Source: Dipteronia dyeriana (lineage: Eukaryota > Streptophyta > Magnoliopsida > Sapindales > Sapindaceae). From it: DNA of 64,000 nt. How positions within the stretch are numbered: the first letter of the stretch is position 1; each line of letters starts with the position of its first letter. A program made the translations under genes and the position numbers. A model generated the notes under the pieces. The model ran no database searches, was not told where the DNA came from, and saw only the letters and a program-made list of their open reading frames with translations. Location of the stretch: NCBI GenBank assembly GCA_032871835.1, contig CM065295.1, positions 27,352,501 through 27,416,500 of the forward strand, in the 5' to 3' direction. Of this stretch, positions 47,244 through 59,564 are shown piece by piece.

Positions 47244-48501
47244 CAAACAATGATCAAGATAAGATAAAGATGATGCATGTCAACTGGAATTTCACGTCAT
47301 TTGATTTTTCTAATTATTTCTTTCTCCCCCTAACGCATGAATTAATTTGTTTGTTGGCCTTATTTTGTCATCCTTCATGAATTTGTCAGGGATATATTGT
47401 ACTGTCATATTGTCCTTCATGGACTTTCACTAAAGAATCTGTATATTTTATATGGTGGACTCAATTGTAAGGATGGAATTGCATGTTTCTGACATGAGAC
47501 AAAATAAAATAATACAACATTATTTATGATGCACATTTTTATAACTAAATAGATTCTTCCGGATATATTAAAATAACAAAGTGTCACATGTATGTCGCTT
47601 TATTTTTCACTTTGTAACATACAATTAACTCTCCCGAAGCATTTATATATACTTGGTAAAATACCAATGTGATATTTATGTATACTTCAGGTACGCAACT
47701 ATTTCATCACCAACGGTAAACATTTTCGTACTTTGTTTTGGTGTGATTTCACTTATAGTGGCTAGATTTTCTTATTATAATCATCAATGTCATAATAGTT
47801 GATATCACTTCAGTGAATGATATCAATTAATCTATTTGGACAAGATAAATGATTTTGTTTGGACGCAAAAGAAAAAATATAGTTTCCCCACAATCTTTTT
47901 CAAGAGCAAAAGGCCATAGCAAATTTAACAACCTCATATAAACAATGAATATAAGATAATTAACCAAGATGATTTGCATAATGTATAAAATAAAATATAT
48001 ATTGTTGGTTTTCTATATATAAAACAAAGAGTTTTCGGATTACATATTGTTCACCGAGAATTCAAATTATACGGTTGAAGCAGAATCATCTATTGGTTGT
48101 ATCATCAGCCGTAAAATGACCATGAATTCGGAAACAGTTCAAAAATGCAAATCCCTGTAATATGTATTTCTTTGTATTTATTTTTTCATTGTGTTTCTAT
48201 CACATGTATACAACATATATATTTACTGTATGTTTCTATTGGCATCAAACATACTACTATCGACACAACCAAAGGCACTGTTCTTCGTATGCTATCATGC
48301 AAATCATGCAGCACATAAAATTTTTCTTCACAAGTATACACAATTTGCATCCATATACAATAAGTGTATCGCATGAGTGTTTTCTAATGAAAAACTGCTC
48401 ATGAAGTTGTGATTTTAAATTAAAATCAACCCATATTGGACAAAATATGCCAACAACAAAAAAACTCAAAACCTCAGGTTTTGATATAATTGAGATTCAA
48501 A
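47244..48501 (-). pseudogene. Probable copia A continuation: integrase-side remnant
   Basis: Right after copia B ends, the minus strand reads a degraded (R)GEKEIIRK ... NSS...HASSLSYLDH. This resembles the copia stretch LGGE...W..SSLSHLDPRT that links integrase and RT. This is the same point where the left flank (22423) resumes. Upstream (47350-48500) the frame is too decayed to read domains. If correct, copia A runs from 20041 to at least 48501 with B nested inside. The call depends on weak similarity plus the flanking AAAAC/CAAAC. Confidence 0.45.
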
Positions 48502-50686
48502 TGGTTAGGATTATGCTCGATAACAAAAGTGTAATATTGTAATTGACAATCTTTTCATTTTAATAAAGTGATTTATAGTTTAACAAATCTTATAGCATTT
48601 ATAGTTTAATAATTATAATTGTCAAAAGTAAATAATTATAAGGTCAAAAGACTATGAGAAAAGAAAAATTGTTCATACATCTAGATATGTATGAGGTAGA
48701 CACAATTCTTTAGTTAGTCTTGAATAACATTCACAACTTAAGATAAAAGGTTGGGCGCTTTTATATAGTCAAAGTTGTAGATTCTTTTGCTAGCATTTGA
48801 GTGGGATTAAATGTGTTATAATGAATCTAAAATCATCAAAGTATGGTGTCTTTGGGCAAAAGAATCTAGTGCAATGGGTGTATTGAATAGGATCAAAATG
48901 AAAAACTTTATCTAGAACCGTCAATGGATAAAAGTTTTCATTTGAAGACAATCGGAGAGTCTATCTCAATCCTGAGATAAATGATGGACTTATGGTTGCA
49001 AGTGTTAAATTTGAGCTATCAATGAGTACGATTGTATAGCATAGTCTATCCTCGATAGTTTGGTGGTATTCATTTGTTAATCGATAGAGGACTTCATTTA
49101 TAGATATGGACATCGTGACTCCATTTATTGAATGAGAGTAGAATACCATCATATGGATGTTTTGAGGTAATGGATATTAAATCTTAACGTTAAGTTTTCA
49201 ATAGTGTCTATTGAAACATGGCTTCTGGACAAGTCAAAATATCCAAGTTCAAAATGTGGTCATATGAGTAAATATGGTAACTTGGAGAGCTATAGGCGGT
49301 CTATGAGCTCTTGGCGATTACTGGTATTCTTCACGAGGATACACTTTCTCCAATAAGGTTGTCTAGGGTATGAATGAGTAACATCAACTTATTCTATCTT
49401 TATTTAAGAGTTCAATTTTAGTTCATTAGTGGAATGAACTAAAATTAAATAGATTGGACCTAAGTGAATCATATGTTGATTGTGATTGGGTTGTGTCTAT
49501 TGGAGATTAAATTTAGATAGCCTGCCAAGATCCCCATTCCACACGAACTTGTATGGATCACTTGATATATTCTACCGGATCAATTTAGGGGTCCATTTAG
49601 AATTGTATTAAGGCATGTGAACTTGTTTCTTTTTGTAAAAATAGGTATAGTTCACATGTGGACTTTTTAATAAGGTCCAATGGACTTAATAAAATAAGAA
49701 AAATAATATATGTCCCATATATATTTGTTGGGCGGCAAGGCTATTTAGAATAGCTTAATTATATTTTTTATTTTATTATTTAATTAAATGGAAATTAATT
49801 AATTTATTGATTAATTAATTATTTAATTAAAAGTCAAAATCTTTTTCTATTAGGATATGGTCTCCTAAATAATATACTATTGTTGGTAGTATAATTAACA
49901 TTAAATACTATTTGATAAGTAGATAAATAAAAGGAATTATTCATCTAATCAAATTAGGAAGTCTATAATATAGTTACAAATACACTATTGAGTTAGATTA
50001 GGAGTCTTGGTGTAGGAAAGAATTCCTTTTGGAAAAGGATTCTTAACCACCAAGTAAATCCACCTAATGATAGGATTCTTAACCACCAAGTAAATCCTCT
50101 TATATACTTGTAAATTTCGACCAAGTATGAGTTTTTGGTGTGAGAAGTTGTTTTTTATTTGTTTTTTTATTGTTATAAAAAAAAAACCTTCGTCCAACTC
50201 ATTGTGTGACAAGTTCGGCCAAACATAAAGAAAAGAGGGAAAGTTTTTGTTTTCGATAGTACACAAGTATCATTTGCATCAAAAGGGTTTTATGTACAAC
50301 ATCGAATCAAGGTTCACGCGAGTTTCAATCAAATTGATTGATAATTCAAAAGTGACCGGACGTTCTTAGTTTTTCTCTTGGAGGATTATTGTGACTAACA
50401 AAGAGGAAGATTTTGTTTGTTTCCATCCTCAGGTATACAATTTAAAGAAAGGGAGCCCACACTCCTAGGTGATTCACGTTCGTGATTGGATTGGAAGATC
50501 TTGCGGATTCATTTCGACGCTAGTCCAATCGTCATGGAAAAAAAAAGGTACGATACTTTTTATATACATCAATTAATCTAGGGTTAAGGTTCTTGTTATT
50601 AAAAGGGATTTTTTTTATATATACGCAAACCCTAATTTTTCGTTTTCTCACGCTTCAGTTGCGTTTTGAACCGTTCTTTCCCTTCA
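48502..50686 (+). repeat. LTR of element G (sister of E)
   Basis: It starts TGGTTAGGATTATGCTCG, ends CCCTTCA and is followed by TGGTATCAGAGC (50689-50700). It aligns along its whole length with the E LTR except for small indels and the missing AT microsatellite. Confidence 0.85.
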
Positions 50687-51756
50687 ATTGGTATCAGAGC
50701 CTGGTTATACTCTTGATTAATTGGTGTATGTGTTCGTGAATCTTTTTCTTTTTTTGTATATATGCATGTTTTAGAAAGAGATGACACTCTAGATATTCGC
50801 ATATATATATATATATATGTTTTATATGTGGTTTGTTATTGATCAATTTTGGTCCTAGAATTTCAATGTATTTTGTTTTAGGATTGTAACAAGAAGGGTG
50901 GTCTATCATCGCCATAATTTCCTTCTTGGTAGTTGCTAAGTTTTTTTTTATTTTGTTGTTGTAATAAAAAAAACTGCACTATTGTAATAAAATAAAAAAA
51001 TTGCAATATTTTTTTATTTATAATTCTTCTGTAATACATTCAAGTATCGAAGACTCGAAGGTTTGAAGAATTGGAAGCAGCTAGAACAAGTTTGGGACCG
51101 TGCTAGCTGAGCAACGAACGTGCGTGCGAAGAGCGCGCAACCACGTTTGTTGTGGCATGGGCTGCGCACGGCAGCCCTTTGGTATCCATGGGCTGTGCAT
51201 GGCAGCCCTTTATGGGTTTGTGGCATGTGCACGCCCATAGATAAGGGCCAAGGGTGCGCACGCCCATGGCAGGCAGCCGAGAGAGTCCGGACGATGAAGG
51301 TCGCGTGAAGACTTGTTCGCCAAGAAAGGAGTTCTTGTATTCCAAGATATATGTAATTTACTTGTTTTTCTATGATGGACCAAAATTGTAGCTATTTATA
51401 TTTTTGTAAAATTGCAATGTTTGTCATTGTTTGATAACATGTCATATAGAATAGGAGTGCCACTCATATATCTCTTTTGTTATGAACATGCATTGAATGG
51501 TTTAAGTATCTAAATTGACATCTAAATAACTTGGTAAATCATTCTTTGGAATTCGATCACACGCCTTAAACAATTGAGTGGGAGAAGGTGTTTTGGAACA
51601 CCTACGGCCTCCAAGTTTAGTTGAGCTTTATGTTTCGTGAATAACCTCCCAAGAGGTATTCATGAATGGAATTTAGCAAGATACTTCCTTACAAGGTTAG
51701 ACTAGACAATTAGCCCAAACGATATCTACTCCCAAATAAGGGATATTCGTGAGGGA
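50687..51756 (+). other. Element G leader and non-coding interior
   Basis: It has the primer site, then the leader shared with E to about 51180, then about 550 bp not in E (TTGAGTGGGAGAAGGTGTTT near 51570). No gag similarity. It ends at CGTGAGGGAT, where copia I pol begins. Confidence 0.6.
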
Positions 51757-53397
51757 TTAGGTATAGGTGAGGGACAAGGTGTTGTCTCTACTGATAGTGT
51801 TGATGATCCATTGACATTTAAGAATGCAATGGAAGATACTGATAAAGAGGAATGGCTTAAAGCCATGAATCTCGAGATGGAGTCCATGTACTCTAACTCA
51901 GTCTGGGATATTGTAGACTTACCGGATGGGGTAAAACCCTTAGGGTGTAAGTGGATCTACAAGAGAAAGAGAGGAATAGACGGAAAGGTAGAGACCTTTA
52001 AGGTAAGGCTAGTGGTCAAGGGTTATACCTAGAAAGAGGGGGTCGATTATGAAGAGACCTTCTCGCCAATAGCCATGTTTAAGTTTATTAGGATTCTCTT
52101 ATCCATTGCTGCCTATTTCGATTACGAAATTTGGCAAATGGACGTCAAGACTGCATTCTTGAATGACAATCTTGATAAGAGCATCTATATGATGCAACCG
52201 TAGGGATTCGTGTCTCCAGATCAAGAGCAAAAGGTTTTTAAGCTGTAAAGGTCCATCTATGGACTTAAGCAAACATCTAGATCTTGGAACATTAGGTTTG
52301 ATGATGTGATCAAAACCTATGGCTTCGAGCAGAACGTCAATGAGCCTTGTGTCTACAAGCGTATCATTGATAAGAAAGTAGTTTTCTTGGTCCTATACAT
52401 AGCTGATATCCTACTCATTAGGAATGATATGGGAGTGTTGTCTGATGTAAAGGGCTGGCTGGCTAGCTAGCCAATTCTAAATGAAAGATTTGGGAGAGGC
52501 GAGTTATGTTCTAGGGATCCAACTTATAAGGGATCGTAAGAACAAACTCATAGCACTGTCTCAGGCATCATATATCGATAAGATTCTTGTGCGATTTTTT
52601 ATGCAAAACTCCAAGAAAGGTAATTTACCTTCTAGGCATGGAGTTCACTTGTCTAAGGAACAGTGTCCTAAGACACCTCAAGAAGTTGAGGATATGAGAC
52701 GTGTACCCTATGCATCGGCAGTAGGTAGTCTCATGTATGCTATGTTATGCACGAGACCGAACATCTGCAATGTAGTAGGATAGTTAGCAGATACTAGTCC
52801 AACCCATGTTTGGATCACCGGGTTACTGTCAAGACAATTCTCAAGTATCTTCAAAGAACGAGAGACTATATGCTAGTGTATTCCGGATAGGATTTGATCC
52901 CGTTAGGATACACGGATTCTGATTTTTAGTCAGACAGATTCTAGGAAATCCACGTCTGGATCAGTATTCATCCTGGGTGGTAGAGCCGTTGTGTGGTGAA
53001 GTATCAAACAATCTTGCATTGCTGACTCCACCATGGAAGCCGAATATGTAGCCGCTTGTGAAGCTGCTAAAGAGGATGTTTGGCTCCGTAAGTTCTTAAG
53101 TGATCTGGAAGTTGTTCCAGATCTGGATAGGCCCATCACACTTTATTGTGATAACAGTGGTGATGTGGCTAATTGTAAAGAACCAAGAAGCCACAAAAGA
53201 TGGAAGCATATATAGAGAAAGTATTATCTCATTAGAGAGATAGTGCAGAGAGGAGATGTGATCGTTACCAAGATAGCCTCACAAGACAATCATGTTGATC
53301 CATTTACGAAGACCTTACCGGCTAAAGTGTTTTCGGGTCACCTAGATGGTCTAGGGTTACGAGACATGCCTCACATGCTTTAGTGCAAGTGAGAGAT
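51757..53397 (+). pseudogene. Copia I pol: RT and RNase H only
   Basis: It enters the polyprotein at the linker before RT (LTFKNAMEDTDKEEWLKAM, about 51811). RT follows with KWIYKRKRG and MDVKTAFLND. The catalytic YLDD site has become YIAD (52396-52407). After it come MKDLGEASYVLGIQL (52481) and RNase H with MEAEYVAACEAA (53033) and LYCDNSGD. The end FTKTLPAKVFSGHLDG precedes the LTR. Gag, protease and integrase are absent. Stops at about 52029, 52201 and 52247 and frameshifts are present. A small duplication (GGCTGGCTAGCTAGCC) lies at 52458-52475. It is family B/D. Confidence 0.88.
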
Positions 53398-54642
53398 TGT
53401 TGGGGTTTATGCCCTAAAGATGTAATTTGTAAATGGATTTATTAAATAAAGAAAAGGAAAAGTTCAATTCATTATTGTTGTGTTGTTTATTATATAACTT
53501 GTGCATTTATTTAACATCCAAGATTGTCGGATATAATCTCAAACTGTGTATATGAGTGTCATATACATATGGATACAGTAAGAGACGTGCAATCTAAGAG
53601 TCTATTTCCTGATCAATATACTTTGCATGTTGGGATTGCGGTTTGGCTTGTGGCTGGAAAGGTTTGTACACAATAGTGGAATCCACTCATTCTTATGAGA
53701 AGTAGATGGTAGTTCCCTTAAGGGTTGATTCGAGGCTTGGACAATATGAGCGCTCTCCTAATTCCGTGAGGAAATAGGATTTATCGTTCATTATAGAATC
53801 AATGGTACTTAAAGGATATATGTAATTAGAGGGGTATAACGGACATTATGACCCAGCTCTAATTATGAACTACTGTGGAGGATCACACCATGTGTAATAA
53901 CTATATCGATGGACACCGAGTTGTATCGGTCTGTTTAAAAACGTCTACAGTTGAGAGAGTGCAGCTTTAGGTTTTTAGTGCAATAACACCGGAGTTAATA
54001 ATCAAAGAATATTAATTAAAGAGTTTAATTAATGATTCCGAGGATTATTGGAGCTCAAAATATTGTGGGTCCATTAGGTCCCCTTGCTAGCCCGATCGAT
54101 TTAGGTAATAAGGGTCACGGTAAATTAATTGGATTGTCCAATTAATTGTGTTACAAAAGTGACACGTATATATTCAGGGATTAATTGAATAATTAGATTA
54201 TTTAATTATTGATTTTTAATAGTTAAATTAATTAAATAATTAGATTATTTAATTAGATTGACAATTATGAATTATTAATTAACTATTAATTGGAGGGTGT
54301 TAGTTGATATATGGATTTAGGTAAAGATAAAAAAAATAGGATTATTTTATTTTACTAAATCATTTATCTAAGTATTTGAATTTAAGTTTAAATTTAAAAT
54401 ACTTATTATCACTTTTAATATATTAGATATATTTAAAAAGGATAATTAAAATATATATATCAATTAATAACACAAGAGATTGCACTGGATGCAAATTAGT
54501 GTGTGCACATGAAACATTATTCAAAAGAAGAATGTATATAGGATGTAAATACTTGATACACATATATAAGTATTTGTATCAGATACAAACAAGGATATAT
54601 ATATATAACCAAGAACAAGAGGTTCGTGCACTGTGTAATGCA

Positions 54643-54694
<52 letters not shown>

Positions 54695-55161
54695 GCAATT
54701 GGTTGCATAAGATAAAAAAAACATAAGTTTTGCATGAGATGCAATTTATGTGTGCGTGAAATCAATACACCAAATTGAGAAGAAAGAGTTTCTTCAAGTA
54801 TTTCTCTACATCCTCCATTTAAGTTCCTGAGATCGTGACGTGCCCACATGCAGTTACCAGTCCCGGGAGATAGCGAGGACGATCGAGTGGTTCAGACAGG
54901 AGCACATATTAAAGTGAAGGAGCTTCCAAACGTTGGTAAGATTGGTTCAGACATGAGCATAACGTAAAGTGAATGAGCCTCCAAATGTTGGTATGTTCTT
55001 CTGATTTTATTGAATACATTTTCCTGTGTTTACATATTGTATGTATTAGTTCCTAAAAATAACTACGATCCAAAGTTCACTGGTCCTAGATACAGTTATG
55101 ATCTGTATAAAAAATTTTAAAACCTAGTTCCGCTGCGTAACCGGTGAACGGGGTTCCAACA
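53398..55161 (+). repeat. Copia I 3' LTR
   Basis: It starts TGTTGGGGTTTATGCCC after GTGAGAGAT and ends GGGGTTCCAACA. At 1,764 bp it is essentially complete and matches the copia B 5' LTR block by block. It contains an AT microsatellite of about 23 units at 54647-54693. Gypsy H pol starts at the next base. Confidence 0.88.
54647..54693. repeat. AT microsatellite
   Basis: About 23 AT units inside the copia I LTR. Apparent (IY)n open frames on both strands are products of this repeat. Confidence 0.95.
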
Positions 55162-58100
55162 CCAGAGGTGTCTAAAAGTGAACCGATAGAAAAGGTAGTC
55201 TTAAAGGAAGATGAACCAGTTAAGAAGATCAAAATTGGGGCCAATTTAGAAGGAAAGGTTAAGCAAGACCTTATTATTTTGCTAAGAGAATACAAATATG
55301 TGTTTCCTTGGAGTCATGAAGACATGGTAGGAATAGATGCTCGAATAATATCACATCAATTGGCGGTGGATCTAAATACGAAATCAGTAATACAAAAGAG
55401 AAGATCATTCAACCTCGACAGAAGTCGAGCAATTAAGCAGGAAGTGGAGAAGTTACTCGTTGTAGGGTCGATCAGAGAAACTGATACCCTCAGTGGGTAG
55501 CAAATGTGGTCCTGGTCCAAAAGAAAAATGGCCAGTGGAGAATATGCGTGGACTTCACAGACCTAAACAAGGCATGCCCAAAGAACAGTATCTCACTTCC
55601 GAGAATAGACCAACTGGTTGATGCTACATCAGACCATGAATTACTTAGTTTCATAGATGCTTACTCGGGATACAATCAAATCTGAATGAATAAGGCTGAT
55701 AAAGAAAAAACAGCATTCACGATCGATCAAGGCTAAAACTGTTATACAATAATGCCTTTTGGGTTAAAAAATGTTGGAGCAACATACCAAAGATTGGTCA
55801 ATAGAATCTTTGCTCGTCAAATAGGATGAAACATGGAAGTTTACATAGACGACATGTTAACCAAAAGTGTCTCGGTAGACGAAGATGCTTCGAACCTGTG
55901 AGGAACATTCGATGTCTTGTGGAGATATCAGATGAAGTTAAATTCGAACAAGTGCCTATTTTGTGTTCCTTCAGAAAGGTTCCTTGATTTCCAAGTTCAC
56001 CAGAGGGGAATCGAAGTGAACCCTGAGAAGATCCAGGCTCTTCAAAAAATGACTTCGCCAAGAACACTAAAAGAAGTGCAACGCTTAACAGGATGTTTAG
56101 CTTCCTTGCACAAATTTATTTCAAAGGCCACAGATAGATGTGCTCCCTTTTTCAAAGTGATCAGAAAAGGGAAAGGGCTGGAATGAAATGAAGAGTGCGA
56201 GCAGGCACCTGAAAGTCAAAGAGTACTTAGGGCAGGCTTTCATCCATTCAAAATCTAAAATGGGAGAAATACTCCACTTGTACTTTTCCATTACAGAATT
56301 AGCAGCAAGCTCGGTTCTAGTCAGGACAGAAGACGGAGTACAGAGGCCAGGGTACTACACCAGCAAAGCACTTATTCCAGCTGAAACCAGATATTCACAG
56401 GCAGAAAAATGGATCTAGCATTGGTTTCGGCAGCAAGGAAGCTGAGGCCATACTTTCAGGCTCACACGATCCAGGTTCTCACCGATTGCTAACTTAAGCA
56501 AATCCTACAAAAGCCAGAAATTTTGAGGAGATTAACAAAATGGGCAATCATGCTGAGTGAATTTGATATTCAGTACATCCCCAGAACATCACTCAAAGGC
56601 CAAGTAGTGGCAGATTTCGTAGCAGAATTCACAGAACCAAACCTGGAAGTAAAAAGGATGTTGGGTAAGAGTTTCTCATATAGGCTATATATCGATGGTT
56701 CCTCGAACACTCATGGCAGTGGGGCAGGGATCGTGGTATGCACTCGGGAAGGAGATGATGTTAAATGTGCCATGAGATTCGACTTCAAAGCAACAAATAA
56801 TCAAGCTGAATATGGGGCATTGCTAGCAGGACTTAGAGATTGCTTAGCTCTCGGGGCAGATGAGGTTGAGATATTCAGTGACTCACAGATAGTCGTCAAC
56901 CAAGTTTCAGACGAGTATTAGGTCAACGATGAAGGTATGATGGCTTATTTGGGCATAGAAAACAACTCTTCTAAAAATTCAAGGAATACATGATTGTTCG
57001 GATCCCTAGAGAAGAAAATGAGAAGGCAGACGCTTTAACCAAACTAGCATCAGCAACAACCACAATCAAGCTAAAATATATTCTGGTTGCACATCTTCTC
57101 AGACCGAGTATAGTTGAGCCGAAAAACTTTATAGTCTCAGAAATCCAAACACCGTTAAACAGTTGGATGACTCAGCTAAAACGATACCTGGAAGAAGGTG
57201 TACTCCCGAAAGATCCCTTAGAAGTCAAACGCATCAGGTACTGGTCAGCAAGATACACATTGATTGGAGGAAAACTGTATAGAATAGGGTTTTTTCGAAC
57301 ACTCCAATGATGTGTATCAGAGGAAGATACATATCGGATACTACAGGAAATCCACAGCGAAATATGCGGAAACCATACTGGGGGCAGACGTTTAGCACAT
57401 AAGGTACTCAGGTAAGGTTATTATTGGCCCTCTTTGTTCTCGGATGCACAGCGATGCTCAGAAAGTTGTAATGCTTGCCAAAGGATCGCCAATGATATTC
57501 GGCAGCCCCTAGAACAACTTAAAAGCCTCAGATCCCCATGACCATTCGCCATGTGGGGACTAGACTTAATTGGTCTAATGCCAACAGGAACAAAGGGTCG
57601 AGCTAAGCAAGCAATTATGGCCGTTCATTATTTCAAAAGTAGGTAGAAGCTAAAACGTTAGTACATATCAGGGTTCCTCTTCAATATAGGATGGAAAAGC
57701 ATCAGAGTTACCGTGTGGTTCACAAACATGGTTCAAGTGGCATCAAATCAGGGGGTAAGTAGTTGACGAGAAGGATGTTGAAGAGGAACACAGTGCATCT
57801 CGAATTCTCTTCTCACTTGATTTCCTGAGTGCATATGATGTCGAACCGAACGTGGTCGGGAAAGAAGAAATCGAAATGTATCGCGCTCAATTTGATATGG
57901 ATGATTCGGTTTTATTGGCTTCTGTTGGTGATAAAGCTGTGTGGAACCCTCCCCCGGGCATGATAGCAATTTATGAGTCCAAGCTCTGCTGTGGTGTGAT
58001 TCTTCTCCTCCAGCCTTTTACTGCTTGGTTTCTTACCGAAGCGATAATTGCTCCAACCCAGCTTGCCCTGAACAACTATAGGATCTTAATGTGTATATGG

Positions 58101-58593
58101 CACATGTGTAGCCGGATGAACTTGCCACCGCCTTCCTCTCATGAAATTAGACAATTTTATACACTAAGGCAATCTGGTCGGACTGAGACTTACTTTCTTC
58201 TATCCAGCCAGTCAGATAGTTGGATTCCTGAGGGGACGAAGGTGAACTGGGGAGTTGATATTTTCTTAGACGCCAAGAAAAAAGGCTTAGTGTGGGGTTT
58301 TCCTACATCGAACAAGCACTGGAAGAATAATTGGTTCTTTACCAGAGGGAACTTGGGACTTAAGATCGAGCTCTCAGCTGGGGAAGATCGGGAAGTGTTA
58401 AGGGTTCCCCATTTTTTTTGTTCTCCTGATAGCTGGAATAAGTCACGGCCTGTTTTCACTGACACCGAGTTGACTAGACTTGCTCGGGCGGTAGTACGTA
58501 CTCTGGAAAAGAGGAGCAGGTCCTATCTTTTCAATGAGAAGAAAATGATAGAACTTGGCTTCTTTACTCAGATTTTAGATTATCCTAGACGAC

Positions 58594-58663
58594 GTAAGTA
58601 GAATTTTCTCGTTTCCATTTTACTAATTTCATTGCGTCTCCTTTCTAACTCGTTCGTGTTCAG
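58594..58663 (+). other. Intron 1 of the antisense-gene copy
   Basis: GTAAGTAGAATTTTC at the donor and GTTCGTGTTCAG at the acceptor. Removing its 70 bp keeps the frame. The other copy has the same intron on the minus strand at 62288-62358. Confidence 0.75.
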
Positions 58664-59493
58664 TGTATGATTCGAACATCATTTGCGACGTCCAGGCTCG
58701 TCAGATGAAATCAATTTTTCAAGCGAGTCATAAGGAAGCTTCTCACTAGAACAAGGAAGGAATTGCTTCACCTGATGATGTGTCGGATGAAGATTCCAAT
58801 GAAGCTGATGAGCAATTTGCTGAATATATTCCTGAAGAGGTCATTCAGCCAACGGCAGGGGAGTTAGGTGGTTCGAGTGGCCCTATTGGAGTTGATAATT
58901 CTTAGAAGGTGTATGGAGATGAAGGCGGTCAGGGAGGGCACCCTAGTGTAGAGTCTAGTAAGCCAAGTTCCCTAGTCGATGAAATGCCTACTGATCAGTT
59001 TACTGTTGGAGATGAGGGAAGAGTTAGAGTACCCCTTGATGAGCATATTAACCTTCATCCTGATCTTTTTGGATCCTTTCAAGATATCACTGAAGAATAG
59101 GAAGATCCTACGGCTGACCTCGGCTTCCACTGTACCCTGGCTGAGAAAAGGAAGGCAGCTGGCTCTCCTGCTCATCCTAAAATAGTTTCTCGGGTGGTGT
59201 CATTTATTGAATCAAGTGACGATGACGTTGATGTTAGAGTTTCCCCGAGTGCCCAGGTTGAGGCTCCTTTAACGGGAGTAAAAACTTTGGATAATCCGAA
59301 CAAGGATTCTTTCCCCCTTGAAGTTGAGGATACAGGGATAGGCTCCTCGGGTGATCCTAGACGTCCCACTCCCCAGGATATGTTGAGGACGATATCATCT
59401 GGTCGGGTGTTTATTGTGGATGACCATTGGAGCCGCTTCAGGAATGGGTCCCTGACAAATCGTTTTCAGAACATTTTCAACAATGCGAGCTAC

Positions 59494-59564
59494 GTAAGTC
59501 TTTGTTCCAGAACTTTGTCTTAGTGCTCTTCAGACTTAGATTTTTAACTTACTCTTCCCTGTAG
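59494..59564 (+). other. Intron 2 of the antisense-gene copy
   Basis: Donor GTAAGTCTTTG, pyrimidine-rich tail and acceptor TTCCCTGTAG; 71 bp. Splicing joins NNASY to VVAKFAEFF in frame. The minus-strand copy has lost this region. Confidence 0.65.

Noticed and set aside
48162..48469. Several overlapping 60-80 codon frames near 48.2 kb
   Set aside because: Four frames on two strands overlap without motif. The region is more likely decayed copia A.
54499..54849. Frames with long (IY)n repeats on both strands
   Set aside because: They are translations of the AT microsatellite at 54647-54693.
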